From positions 89,491 through 153,490 of the forward strand of contig CASPWD010000006.1 in assembly GCA_949425635.1 (NCBI GenBank): a stretch of 64,000 bases of DNA. The letters are read 5' to 3'. The position numbers were made by a program, and so were the translations under genes. This DNA is from an uncultured Bacilli bacterium (GTDB taxonomy: Bacteria > Bacillota_I > Bacilli_A > RF39 > UBA660). Of this stretch, positions 16,835-26,346 are shown piece after piece; the first letter of the stretch is position 1, and each line of letters opens with the position of its first letter. Under the pieces are notes generated by a model. That model had not been told where the DNA came from, did not search any database, and was given only the letters and a program-made list of their open reading frames with translations.

Positions 16835-19386
16835 GTTCTTAAAGCCTCAACTGGATCTTTCTTAGAAGCAATCTTAGCTGGTATAAATCCTGCAATTACA
16901 GTAAGTAAAACACTTATAACAATTAAAATTAATCCCCCAACAATTGGTAACTTAGCTATTCCACTAATATTTACCATATTTTTAATAATTATATTTATAG
17001 GAATATTTAATAACATTGTAACTACAATACCAAGAACACCCGCTGTAAGTCCTTCAATTAAAGTCTCCGCATTAAATACTCTAGATATATCTTTCTTACT
17101 AGCTCCAATAGCTCTTAAAATTCCAATTTCTTTAGTTCTTTCAATAACTGAAATATATGTAATTATAGCAATCATTATTGAAGATACGATTAAACTAATT
17201 GCTACAAACGCAATTAAAACACTACTTATTACATTAACAATTGTTGATACAGAGCTCATCATAATTCCAACTATATCAGTATAACTTATCTTATCTTCTT
17301 CATCTTTACCATCATTATAATCATCAATTATTTTTGTAATTTCTTCTTTAGCATCAAAGTCCTTAGGATATATAGATATTGAATAAGGATCATCTAAATC
17401 AGCAATACCTAACTTACTTAAATTTTCCTCATAACTACTAGTCATCGTTTCACTAATATTTTTCATATACTCAGCTAGTTCTACTTGACTTAAACTTTGT
17501 AAGTATTTCATCTGTTCAGGAGACAAATTATTTATATCAAACTCATTATTAGTCGTAAATTCTTGTCCTGTAAACACATTCTTTTCTGGATTAGCCAATT
17601 GCTCCTTAGCAATACCAGTCTCATTAATCTTATTTATTAAATGTTCAGTTAAAGCATGAGTATACCCAACCATTCCAAAATTAGAATTACCGACAACTGC
17701 TTCTTCATTAGGTTTAATAATTCCTACTATTTTAATTTCTTCAGCATTCTTTAATACTTCTTTCATGAATTTCTCATCACTACTCATATTTATCCAAATA
17801 CCATTACTTTTTTTATAATAATCAGTATTTAATACTAACTTAAAGCTCAAATCTAATATCTCTTCTGTAGTATAAGAATTTTCTGAAAAACTTACATCCT
17901 TACCACTTATCATATTATTAAATTGTTCCTTAAGATCATCTTGACTTAAAATACCTAAACTATATAGAGTATAGTCAGAAATCTGATTATTTTTATCTAC
18001 CGTTAAAACAACTTCATTATATTTTTCTGGCCATCTACCATCTACCAAATCATATTGTTGTTTATTTAAGCCTTCATTATCAATCATTTCATAGAAAACA
18101 TCATAATTAGATAGATAACCACTATATGCATTAGATACTCCTGATGTACTCATCCCAATCGCATCAAATATTGTTGTTGGATTTACTCTCGTAATATTAT
18201 CTACATCATTCTTATAAAGATTTATTGTTACATTATATGAATATTGAATATCAGAAGTATAATCTTTAATATTCGATTTATCACTTTCTAAATACTCTTT
18301 AAAACTCTTCAAATCATTTCGTTCTACTTCCTGTGTCATTGAAGTAAACATATCTCCCATTATATTAACTGAATGAATCTTATCATCATCGTAGTCTATA
18401 ACTTCTTTATTCCCTGTTAAACTTTCTAACATTGAAGACATATCAACAGATTCTTTCTGAATGATTAACGGATACGAACTCAAAGTCTCCTCTTCTGTCT
18501 TCGTTATATAATTTTGAATTCCATGTGACAAAGAAAGGATTAAAGCTATCCCAATAATTCCAATACTTCCTGCGAAAGCTGTCAATATTGTACGTCCCTT
18601 CTTAGTCATCAAATTATTTAAAGATAAAGCAAGAGCTGTTTTGAAACTCATTGAAGTTTTTTTAGTTGCTTTCTTATTTTTCTTCTCTACTAATACTTCT
18701 TCCTTACCATCAAATGGATTTGTATCATCGATAATACTACCATCTAACAATTTCACTATACGTGTTGAATAATTAACCGCCAACTCTGGATTATGTGTAA
18801 CCATAATTACTAATTTATCTTTAGCAATTTCACTTAATAAATCCATTACTTGTAAACTAGTTTCAGAATCCAAGGCTCCAGTTGGTTCATCAGCAAGTAA
18901 TATATCGGGATCATTTACTAACGCCCTTGCAATAGCAATTCTTTGCATCTGGCCACCAGACATTTGGTTAGGTTTCTTATTAATTTGACGTTCTAAACCA
19001 ACCTTCTTTAAAACTGCAATAGCTCTTTTTCTTCTTTCTTCCTTATCAACACCTGATAAAGTAAGGGCTAGTTCAACATTTTGAAGTGCTGTTTGATGAG
19101 GAATAAGATTGTAACTTTGAAAAACAAATCCCACTCTATGATTACGATAAGTATCCCAATCTCTATCATTATAACTTTTAGTAGATACACCATTAATTAT
19201 TAAATCTCCACTAGTATAATTATCTAATCCTCCAACGATATTTAACATAGTCGTCTTACCACTACCACTTTGACCTAAAATAGAAACAAATTCATTCTGA
19301 CGAAATTTTATATTTATTTTATTTAAAGCCTTCTGCTTACTACCAGCAACTTCATAAATTTTAGTAACATTTTTTAATTCTAACAT
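16828..19386 (-). CDS. ABC transporter, ATPase fused to FtsX-type permease
   Basis: 852 residues. The N-terminal ATPase covers about 1-230: Walker A GQSGSGKTT (38-46), MSGGQMQR, LLADEPTGALD, VTHN. A short linker rich in Lys leads to a TM helix near 265-290, a large outside domain of about 430 residues, and three C-terminal TM helices ending EALRTE, as in MacB/FtsX permeases. ATPase-first fusions of this sort occur in Gram-positives. Exported substrate unknown; antimicrobial resistance or lipoprotein/peptide handling are the usual roles. The ribosome site is weak (GAAAGAAG). Monocistronic. Confidence 0.88.
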   Translation of the reverse strand: MLELKNVTKIYEVAGSKQKALNKINIKFRQNEFVSILGQSGSGKTTMLNIVGGLDNYTSGDLIINGVSTKSYNDRDWDTYRNHRVGFVFQSYNLIPHQTALQNVELALTLSGVDKEERRKRAIAVLKKVGLERQINKKPNQMSGGQMQRIAIARALVNDPDILLADEPTGALDSETSLQVMDLLSEIAKDKLVIMVTHNPELAVNYSTRIVKLLDGSIIDDTNPFDGKEEVLVEKKNKKATKKTSMSFKTALALSLNNLMTKKGRTILTAFAGSIGIIGIALILSLSHGIQNYITKTEEETLSSYPLIIQKESVDMSSMLESLTGNKEVIDYDDDKIHSVNIMGDMFTSMTQEVERNDLKSFKEYLESDKSNIKDYTSDIQYSYNVTINLYKNDVDNITRVNPTTIFDAIGMSTSGVSNAYSGYLSNYDVFYEMIDNEGLNKQQYDLVDGRWPEKYNEVVLTVDKNNQISDYTLYSLGILSQDDLKEQFNNMISGKDVSFSENSYTTEEILDLSFKLVLNTDYYKKSNGIWINMSSDEKFMKEVLKNAEEIKIVGIIKPNEEAVVGNSNFGMVGYTHALTEHLINKINETGIAKEQLANPEKNVFTGQEFTTNNEFDINNLSPEQMKYLQSLSQVELAEYMKNISETMTSSYEENLSKLGIADLDDPYSISIYPKDFDAKEEITKIIDDYNDGKDEEDKISYTDIVGIMMSSVSTIVNVISSVLIAFVAISLIVSSIMIAIITYISVIERTKEIGILRAIGASKKDISRVFNAETLIEGLTAGVLGIVVTMLLNIPINIIIKNMVNISGIAKLPIVGGLILIVISVLLTVIAGFIPAKIASKKDPVEALRTE

Positions 19387-19470
19387 TTACATTCTTCTTT
19401 CTAATAAAACTTAATCAAGTCTTATATCATTTGTCCTATATATTTTAATATTATTTTATTTTTATATCAA

Positions 19471-19500
19471 GAAAAAAGTCCTTAAAATTTATTAAGAACT
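19471..19500 (-). terminator. Terminator of trkA-trkH
   Basis: AGTTCTTAA/TTAAGGACT stem with one wobble pair, then six T on the minus strand. Confidence 0.75.
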
Positions 19501-19507
19501 CTTATAC

Positions 19508-20929
19508 TTACTTTCTAAAATTAGTAAACAATACGATGATTGGAAATATCTCTAATCTCCCAAAAAGCATTCCTATACTCAAAACGATCTTAGATAATGC
19601 ACTAAACCCACCAAATGAAGAAATATCAAAACATAACCCTACATTAGCAAAAGTTGTAAAGACGGCATTTATCGTTTGTTCTAAAGTAAGACCAATATTA
19701 TCAAAACTAACAATAAACATTATTAATATTATCAAAACAATATATAAATACATAAATGTCTGTGTACTTTTAATAGTTGATTCATCTAAAACCTTACCCT
19801 CAAATGTAATAGTCCTAACACTATTCGGATGAATTGCTTTTAAAATATCTCTTTTTATTGTTTTTAAAATAATTAAAAGTCTTGATATCTTAAATCCTCC
19901 ACATGTACTACCAGCACATGCACTAATTAACATAAGTAGTAAAACTATTACTCTACAATTCGTTGGATAAATATTAATATCTCCAATACTATATCCTGTA
20001 CTAGTCATTATAGAAGAAACATGAAAACTTGTTTGTAAAATTGCTTCTCCTAAATTAGCAAACATATTATAAGTATTAAGAAGTATCACTAATATTGAAG
20101 CTATAAATATAAAAAGATAAGCTTTCAATTCTTCACTTTTTAATACAGATTTAATATCCTTCATTAGTACCAAAAAATATATATTAAAGTTAACTCCAAA
20201 TAAGAACATAAATATAGTAACTACCCATTTGTTAAATGCACTATATGTAGCAAGACTTGTATTCAACACTGAAAATCCACCAGTACCAGCTGTTCCAAAT
20301 GCAATTAACAAACTATCAAAAAAATCTAAGCCACCTATCATAAGCAAAATAAGTTCTATAGTAGTCAATCCTATATAAATAAAATATAAATAAAATAAAG
20401 TCTTCTTAATACTAGGAACCAACTTAGCCACACTTGGCCCAGGCATCTCTGCTTTTAAAACATGCATCGATTTATCATTCTTAGATAAAGGAACAATCGC
20501 CATTACAAAAGCGAGTACTCCCATTCCTCCTATAAAATGCATAAAACTACGCCAGAATAAAATTCCCTTCGATAAATGTTCTACATCTGAAAATATCGTA
20601 GCTCCTGTCGTTGTAAGACCAGAAACAGCTTCAAAAAACGCATCTGCAAAACTTAAATTTGCGTCTATCATTAAAGGAACAGCTCCAATAATGCTTATCA
20701 AAAACCAAGAGATAGAAACTATCATAAAGCCATCCTTGGCATATAAATTTTTCCTAGTAGCTTTCGTTCTACTAAGTAAATACCCTATAATCAAACTTAT
20801 TAATAATGGTATAACAAATGAAATAATCTTTTCTTTATAAATTAAAGATACTATTAGTGGAAATACAAGTAATATTGAAAAGCCAATTAAAACTTTTCCA
20901 ATATATTTAAAAACTAAATTATCCTTCAT
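19508..20929 (-). CDS. trkH: TrkH/KtrB-family potassium uptake channel subunit
   Basis: 473 residues with about ten hydrophobic helices. The four pore loops carry the selectivity glycines: TTTGATIFSD, GTAGTGGFSVL, TSTGYS and TFANVGLCFD. The subunit moves K+ into the cell under TrkA control. ATG 20929 is supported by GGAG 7 nt upstream, inside the last trkA codons; an upstream in-frame ATG at 20950 would overlap trkA by 17 bp. With trkA it forms a two-gene unit closed by a terminator. Confidence 0.92.
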   Translation of the reverse strand: MKDNLVFKYIGKVLIGFSILLVFPLIVSLIYKEKIISFVIPLLISLIIGYLLSRTKATRKNLYAKDGFMIVSISWFLISIIGAVPLMIDANLSFADAFFEAVSGLTTTGATIFSDVEHLSKGILFWRSFMHFIGGMGVLAFVMAIVPLSKNDKSMHVLKAEMPGPSVAKLVPSIKKTLFYLYFIYIGLTTIELILLMIGGLDFFDSLLIAFGTAGTGGFSVLNTSLATYSAFNKWVVTIFMFLFGVNFNIYFLVLMKDIKSVLKSEELKAYLFIFIASILVILLNTYNMFANLGEAILQTSFHVSSIMTSTGYSIGDINIYPTNCRVIVLLLMLISACAGSTCGGFKISRLLIILKTIKRDILKAIHPNSVRTITFEGKVLDESTIKSTQTFMYLYIVLIILIMFIVSFDNIGLTLEQTINAVFTTFANVGLCFDISSFGGFSALSKIVLSIGMLFGRLEIFPIIVLFTNFRK

Positions 20930-20933
20930 CTTA

Positions 20934-22289
20934 TTACTCCAAAATATCATTAATATCTTTGATATTTAAACCACTATTAACAACAATTATTGTATCTTTT
21001 TTTCTTATTTCATCATTACCACTAGGGAAAATTATATTCTTCCCTCTTAATATAGCTACAATTAAAATACCTTCTTTTAATTCCAAGTCTTTTATCTTTA
21101 CATTTAATTTTTCAAAATCATTTTTTATACTAAATTCTAACATTTCAAATAAATCATCATCAAACCTATATATAGATTCACAACTACTAGCTTCACTATT
21201 TTGCATAGCTCTAACATACTTAACAATCTGATTAGTTGCTATTTTATGTGGTGTAATAACAGTATCTATATTTGCTAACTCACTTATTTTATCCAAGTTA
21301 ATATGATTGATCTTAGTTATTATCTTAGGAACATTCAAAGAAGAAACAAACATGGAATACACAATATTTTCTTCATCAATACTATTTAATGCTACAAAAG
21401 CATCGCATTTCTCAATACCTTCTTCATATAAAAGATTTTGATCACTCACATCACCATTAATTATTAAAGCCCCAGGTAGTATTTCACTCAAGAATTTACA
21501 CCTATCTTCATTTATTTCAATAAGCTTAACTTCCATTTTCATCTCTAATAATATTTTAGATAAATATATAGCTGTCTTAGACCCACCACTTATAATAACT
21601 TTTTTCGTCTTACTACCAATCAAATTAGAGAATTTTAAAAATTCATGAATAGCTCCAGCAGTTCCAGTCACGTGAAGTTTATCATTTTTCTGTAGTTTGA
21701 CATTTCCACGTGGAATAATAATCTCTCCATTACGTTCAATTGCACAAATTATTATACGACTATCTAGCTTTTTTAATAAATTATTAATAGTTAATCCCTC
21801 TAGATTAGTATTATCTTTAACTTTCAAAGAAATCATTCTAATACGACCTTTAAAGAAAGTTGTTGCATCAAGTGCACTTGGTGTATTTAAAACATTAGCT
21901 ATATGACTTGCCGTTAAAGCTTCTGGATTAATCATCATTGAAAGACCTAATTCTTCTTTTAGGATATTAATTGAATTAGCATACTCTGGTGTACGAATTC
22001 TTGCTATCGTATGTGTTGCTCCTAACTTTTTGCCAAGTAAAGAACACATCACATTTTGTTCATCACTTTCCATAACACTTATTAAAAGGTCTGCTTCTTC
22101 TATCCCAGCTTCAATTAAAGTATTAGAGTCTAATCCATTTCCATTTATATAGTTTAAATCTTCATTGTTTATTACATCTTGACTAGTTGAAAAATCATTA
22201 TCAATTAATGTAACCTCATTATTATCTTTAACTAAACTTTTAGCTAAGTAACCACCAAGTTTACCTACTCCAACAATTATTATTTTCAT
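20934..22289 (-). CDS. trkA: Trk potassium uptake regulator, two RCK repeats
   Basis: 451 residues. Two tandem RCK_N/RCK_C units, the length of full TrkA rather than the single-unit KtrA. The first nucleotide-binding motif is GVGKLG (7-12); the second starts at IISGGSKTAIYLSK. The first domain keeps LIDND and the acidic residue for NAD. It gates TrkH on the inner face of the membrane. First gene of trkA-trkH, with promoter TTGTAA-16-TACAAT. Confidence 0.93.
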   Translation of the reverse strand: MKIIIVGVGKLGGYLAKSLVKDNNEVTLIDNDFSTSQDVINNEDLNYINGNGLDSNTLIEAGIEEADLLISVMESDEQNVMCSLLGKKLGATHTIARIRTPEYANSINILKEELGLSMMINPEALTASHIANVLNTPSALDATTFFKGRIRMISLKVKDNTNLEGLTINNLLKKLDSRIIICAIERNGEIIIPRGNVKLQKNDKLHVTGTAGAIHEFLKFSNLIGSKTKKVIISGGSKTAIYLSKILLEMKMEVKLIEINEDRCKFLSEILPGALIINGDVSDQNLLYEEGIEKCDAFVALNSIDEENIVYSMFVSSLNVPKIITKINHINLDKISELANIDTVITPHKIATNQIVKYVRAMQNSEASSCESIYRFDDDLFEMLEFSIKNDFEKLNVKIKDLELKEGILIVAILRGKNIIFPSGNDEIRKKDTIIVVNSGLNIKDINDILE

Positions 22290-22321
22290 AACTCTCTGCC
22301 ACCTTTTTTATTACCTCTATA

Positions 22322-22349
22322 ATTGTAGCAAATTTAATAAATTTTACAA
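22322..22349 (-). promoter_or_regulatory. Promoter of trkA-trkH
   Basis: Minus strand TTGTAA, 16-bp spacer, TACAAT, 33 bp before the trkA ATG. Confidence 0.5.
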
Positions 22350-22432
22350 GTTATTATTTATGTACTACTAAAACTTGAAATATTAATGCTTAAGCAAACT
22401 TATATGAATAACTACTTATATTTTAAAAATTG

Positions 22433-22441
22433 TGCTATAAT
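22433..22441 (+). promoter_or_regulatory. Extended -10 promoter of map
   Basis: TGCTATAAT 25 bp before the ATG; the -35 is not recognisable. A GGGGAT ribosome site follows. Confidence 0.6.
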
Positions 22442-22466
22442 GATAACGAATTGGGGATGAATAAAA

Positions 22467-23249
22467 ATGATAGTTGTAAGAACAGAAGATGAAATAAATA
22501 AATTAAGAGAAGCTGGACGAGTTGTTGGCCTTACTCATAAATACATGCAACAATTTTTACGTCCTGGAATCACGACTAAAGAATTAGACAAACTTGCTAA
22601 AAATTTCATTGAGAGTAAAGGATGTACTTGTTCATTTGAAGGTTTATACGGATTCCCTGGAAGTATTTGCATAAGTATTAATAACGAAGTTGTTCATGGT
22701 ATTCCAGGCAATAGAAAGCTAAAAAATGGTGATATTGTTAAATTAGACATCGGAGCATGCTACGAAGGATATCATGGAGACTCTGCTTGGAGCTATATTG
22801 TAGGTACAGGTAAAGAAAGAGACATAAAATTACTAAAAAGAACGGAAGAATCATTAATGGCTGGACTTTCAGCTATCCATGATGGTTGCACAGTTGGAGA
22901 TATTGGTCATGCTGTAGAGCGTGTTGCTCACAAATATAATTTAGGTGTTGTTCGTGAATTAGTCGGTCATGGTGTTGGAGACAAAGTCCACTTAGAACCA
23001 GATATTCCTAACTATGGTAAAGAACACAAAGGACCTGTTTTACATGCCGGTAATGTCATCGCTATTGAACCTATGCTTAATCTTGGAAGTCGCGACATTT
23101 TCATGTTAGATGACGATTGGACAATTTGTACTGATGACGATTCTAATAGTGCACACTTCGAACATACAGTTTTAGTAACAAAAGATGGTTATGAAATACT
23201 AACTCGTCGTGATGTTGAACTAGATCCAGAAGATATTGTAAACAACTAA
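22467..23249 (+). CDS. map: Methionine aminopeptidase type I
   Basis: 260 residues. It removes the initiator Met from new proteins. Dinuclear metal ligands are all visible: Asp94, Asp105, His168, Glu201 and Glu232. The substrate-contact His77 (VVHGIP) is present. Small type-I form without the N-terminal zinc-finger extension. It stands alone here, not in the usual adk-map-infA ribosomal cluster, and may be a second copy; this window cannot show that. It converges on the sigma-factor gene with a shared terminator. Confidence 0.95.
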   Translation: MIVVRTEDEINKLREAGRVVGLTHKYMQQFLRPGITTKELDKLAKNFIESKGCTCSFEGLYGFPGSICISINNEVVHGIPGNRKLKNGDIVKLDIGACYEGYHGDSAWSYIVGTGKERDIKLLKRTEESLMAGLSAIHDGCTVGDIGHAVERVAHKYNLGVVRELVGHGVGDKVHLEPDIPNYGKEHKGPVLHAGNVIAIEPMLNLGSRDIFMLDDDWTICTDDDSNSAHFEHTVLVTKDGYEILTRRDVELDPEDIVNN

Positions 23250-23284
23250 AAAGAAGGTAAATCTTAACTGATTACCTTCTTTTA
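23248..23284. terminator. Bidirectional terminator between map and the sigma gene
   Basis: AAAGAAGGTAA/TTACCTTCTTT stem with A- and T-runs on both sides serving convergent genes. Confidence 0.8.
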
Positions 23285-23298
23285 ATTTCACTTTATAT

Positions 23299-24714
23299 CT
23301 AAAAGAATCCTCTTATATGCCTTGATCTATAAGGATTTCTTAATTTTTTCAAAGCCTTTATTTCAATATCTCTAACTCTTCCTTTACTAACATTTAGAAT
23401 TTTTCGAATTTCTTCTAAAGTCCTTTCACGATTATCGTCTAAACCATAACGTAAAATCAAAACTTTTTCTTCGTCAGCGGTTAAAGTACCAAGAACTTTT
23501 CTTATTTTATCCGCACAAAAACTTAAATCAATCTCTTCTTCTGTATTATCAGAACCTACAGCAGAAATCATATCTTCATATTCGTCGATTGCTTCATAAT
23601 CAGCAAAACTTATTGGCATCTCATTCTTGCAAGTTGGAACCAAATCACTTTCCATTAAACCATATATATCAGCATTAGGTATAACAGCATCTAACATTGC
23701 ATCATAATTTGAAATTTGTTTAGATGATAAATTTACAAAATCCATACCAGCCAACTCATGAGGTGTTGCATCTACAACTCTTTCACTATCATACTCTCTT
23801 GCCAAACTACGATAATATCGAATTAACTCTTTAGCTGTAAAATCTTCCCAAGTCATTCCATATAACTCTTTAAAATATTTCTTAATATTACGCTCTATTA
23901 CTACAACAGCATAAGTAGAAAATTGATATCCTAAACTACAATCAAAACCATTAATCGCCCTAGCTAAACCCTCTACACCATATAATTGTGCTTCATCTTT
24001 AGGAAGAGGAATATTATTAAAGAAATTTCTAATACACCAATTAACTAGTTTCATATTTCTAACAACTAATTCATCTCTAATACTTTGATATTCTCTTTCA
24101 TAAGCTCGAACTTGCTTTTGAGTAGTTTCATTCTCTATCTTTTCTTGTTTTAATCTTTCTAATTCTTCACAATCTTTTAGATACTGATTATATACTAAAG
24201 AAAAATCTTGAACTACAGTTGATGTCATCCCATATCTACGCATGATAAACGAAATATTGTCTATACTCCTATCTTCCAAATTAGACAATTCTTGTAAAAA
24301 AGATTCAATCTTTTTAATTTGACCTTTATCATAAGAAGCAATCCTAGCTTCTAAAGATGCAATATCTACCGAATTATTAAGTCTTCCAACATTTAAAGAT
24401 AACAAATTCTTAAGTTCATCAAGTCTTCTAAATAAAGCAATCTGCTCTTCATTTTTTAGGGGATTTTTCTCCAAAATATCATGTGGAATTGCTAAATAAT
24501 TATCTGAGTACTCATCAATATTATAATCTCCCAAAATATCAGCTATTTTATCAGTTTGTCTAGAAAAACCTCTTGTCCTATTTAAAAGTAACTGAATTTG
24601 TGAATAGGTTAAATCATATTTATCAGTCAATATCGATAATGGAATATCATTTTTAAGAAACTCATCTATAATACGTTCTAAAGACACTTTATCTTTAATT
24701 TTTTGCTTTGCCAT
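23299..24714 (-). CDS. Divergent SigA-like RNA polymerase sigma-70 factor
   Basis: 471 residues. Region 1.2-like LAIPHDILEKNPLKNEEQIALF is at about 74-95. A ~110-residue helical, charged insert follows. Region 2 reads VVRNMKLVNWC..., GVEGLARAINGFD and GYQFSTYA. Region 4 reads RYGLDDNRERTLEEI and RVRDIEIKALKKLRNPYRS, very close to the group 1 ending RIRQIEAKALRKLRHPSRS. It keeps a SigA-like -35 reader but changes in the otherwise nearly invariant region 2 core (QLYGVEGL in place of DLIQEGNIGL). It could be a group 2 paralogue for a special programme. Strong GGGGGGAG ribosome site. No anti-sigma gene adjoins. Confidence 0.85.
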   Translation of the reverse strand: MAKQKIKDKVSLERIIDEFLKNDIPLSILTDKYDLTYSQIQLLLNRTRGFSRQTDKIADILGDYNIDEYSDNYLAIPHDILEKNPLKNEEQIALFRRLDELKNLLSLNVGRLNNSVDIASLEARIASYDKGQIKKIESFLQELSNLEDRSIDNISFIMRRYGMTSTVVQDFSLVYNQYLKDCEELERLKQEKIENETTQKQVRAYEREYQSIRDELVVRNMKLVNWCIRNFFNNIPLPKDEAQLYGVEGLARAINGFDCSLGYQFSTYAVVVIERNIKKYFKELYGMTWEDFTAKELIRYYRSLAREYDSERVVDATPHELAGMDFVNLSSKQISNYDAMLDAVIPNADIYGLMESDLVPTCKNEMPISFADYEAIDEYEDMISAVGSDNTEEEIDLSFCADKIRKVLGTLTADEEKVLILRYGLDDNRERTLEEIRKILNVSKGRVRDIEIKALKKLRNPYRSRHIRGFF

Positions 24715-24810
24715 AATTTCTCCCCCCTCTTACTTATTCTAAGTATATATTAACTTAAATTTCTGGTCAAATTTTGCTCCTTTTTTAAGATTTTAACTAC
24801 AAAGTTTTAG

Positions 24811-24839
24811 TTTACAAAATGATAAAAAAATGTTAAAAT
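24811..24839 (+). promoter_or_regulatory. Promoter of pyk
   Basis: TTTACA (24811-24816), 17-bp spacer, TAAAAT (24834-24839), 32 bp before the ATG. Confidence 0.65.
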
Positions 24840-24871
24840 TTATAAGATTAAATTTTGGGAGGAGTGTAAAA

Positions 24872-26290
24872 ATGAAAAAAACAAAAATTATATGTAGTAT
24901 AGGTCCTTCTACTCAAAAATGGGAGAATTTTAAGGGAATCGTTGAAGCTGGTATGAATGTTGCTAGAATTAATTTTTCTCATGCTACATTAGAAGAAAGA
25001 AGATTAGACGAATCATTAGTAAAGCGTGCTAATCAAGAATTAGGAGCAAATATCGCAATTCTTTATGATACAAAAGGTCCTGATTTAAGAACTTGTTCAT
25101 TTGTTGATGACAAAATTGAATTAGTAAAAGGAGCAACTATTAGAATAGTAGAATCTGATGGTGAAGACCGTCACGATGGAACAAAAGACCAAATAACTTT
25201 AAACTATGCAAATGTTTTAAAAGATTTAAGTGTTGGATCACCAATTCTTTTAGATGACGGATTCTATAAACTAATCGTTACTTCAATCGAAAGTGATGGT
25301 GTTACTTGTGAAATTCAAAACTCAGGTATAATCAAATCACGTCGTGGTGTATGTATGCCAGGAATAAAACTAGATGTTCCATACATCTCTGAAAAAGATA
25401 AAGAAGATATCAAATACGCATGTGAAAATGATGGTGACTATCTAGCAATATCTTTTGTTAATAGTGCTGAGGACATTAAAGCTGTTAAAGAACTTTGTGC
25501 TGAATATGGTAAACCAAACATGCCTATTATCTCTAAAGTTGAAACTCAATATGCAATGGATAATTTAGATGAAATCGTTGAAGCTTCTGACTATATTATG
25601 GTTGCTCGTGGTGATTTAGGTATTGAAACTGGAGTTGAAAATTTACCACTTTACCAACAAATGATGATAGATACTTGTCATGCTTATGGTAAAGGTGTTA
25701 TTATGGCTACACAAATGATGTATAGTATGAAAACAAACATCCGTCCTACTAACGCTGAAGTTACTGACGTTGCTAATGCTGTAATAGCTGGATGTGACGC
25801 TATCATGACTAGTGATGAAACTACTATTGGTAATTATCCTGTTGAAACAATCCAAACTATGTCTAACATTTGTGAAAATGTCGAACGTGTTACTAAATAT
25901 AATTTAGATGAATTCAAATTAAGAGGAACTGAAATTCATAATACTATCGCTAAATGTGCTGTTGATGCTACACAAGATTTACCTATAAAAGCAATCGTTG
26001 CTTCTACTTTAACTGGTAAAACTGCTTTAGATATTGCATCTTTAAGACCAGAATCTATGATTATAGCAACTGTTACTGAAGAAAGAGTTGCACATTCATT
26101 AGCATTAAAATGGGGTGTTTATACTAAAACTGTACCAATGTACAATGACACGGATGCTATCGTAAAAGATGGTGTAGCTGCTGCTAAAGAATTATTAAAT
26201 CTTAAAAAAGGCGATTTAGTTGCAGTTGTTGGTGGTTTCCCTACAGAAGCTCATACTAACTTCTTAAAAATTCAAGAAATAGAAGACTAA
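24872..26290 (+). CDS. pyk: Pyruvate kinase
   Basis: 472 residues from ATG 24872, fixed by GGGAGGAG 9 nt upstream; an in-frame ATG 42 bases earlier lacks a ribosome site. It makes pyruvate and ATP from phosphoenolpyruvate and ADP. Motifs: TKIICSIGPST, ARINFSHA, YDTKGPDLRT, ISKVETQ and the signature MVARGDLGIE. It lacks the C-terminal PEP-utiliser extension of Bacillus subtilis Pyk. Its product feeds pyruvate formate-lyase. It faces ftsI with a shared terminator. Confidence 0.96.
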   Translation: MKKTKIICSIGPSTQKWENFKGIVEAGMNVARINFSHATLEERRLDESLVKRANQELGANIAILYDTKGPDLRTCSFVDDKIELVKGATIRIVESDGEDRHDGTKDQITLNYANVLKDLSVGSPILLDDGFYKLIVTSIESDGVTCEIQNSGIIKSRRGVCMPGIKLDVPYISEKDKEDIKYACENDGDYLAISFVNSAEDIKAVKELCAEYGKPNMPIISKVETQYAMDNLDEIVEASDYIMVARGDLGIETGVENLPLYQQMMIDTCHAYGKGVIMATQMMYSMKTNIRPTNAEVTDVANAVIAGCDAIMTSDETTIGNYPVETIQTMSNICENVERVTKYNLDEFKLRGTEIHNTIAKCAVDATQDLPIKAIVASTLTGKTALDIASLRPESMIIATVTEERVAHSLALKWGVYTKTVPMYNDTDAIVKDGVAAAKELLNLKKGDLVAVVGGFPTEAHTNFLKIQEIED

Positions 26291-26310
26291 TTTTAAATAT
26301 TTAATAAACC

Positions 26311-26346
26311 AAAAAATGATAAGTTTATAAAACTTATCATTTTTTA
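26311..26346. terminator. Bidirectional terminator between pyk and ftsI
   Basis: AAAAAATGATAAGTTT stem with its complement around an ATAA loop, A/T-runs on both sides. Confidence 0.85.

Noticed and set aside
19536..19832. A plus-strand frame opposite trkH
   Set aside because: Shadow of membrane-protein codons on the other strand; no start signals.
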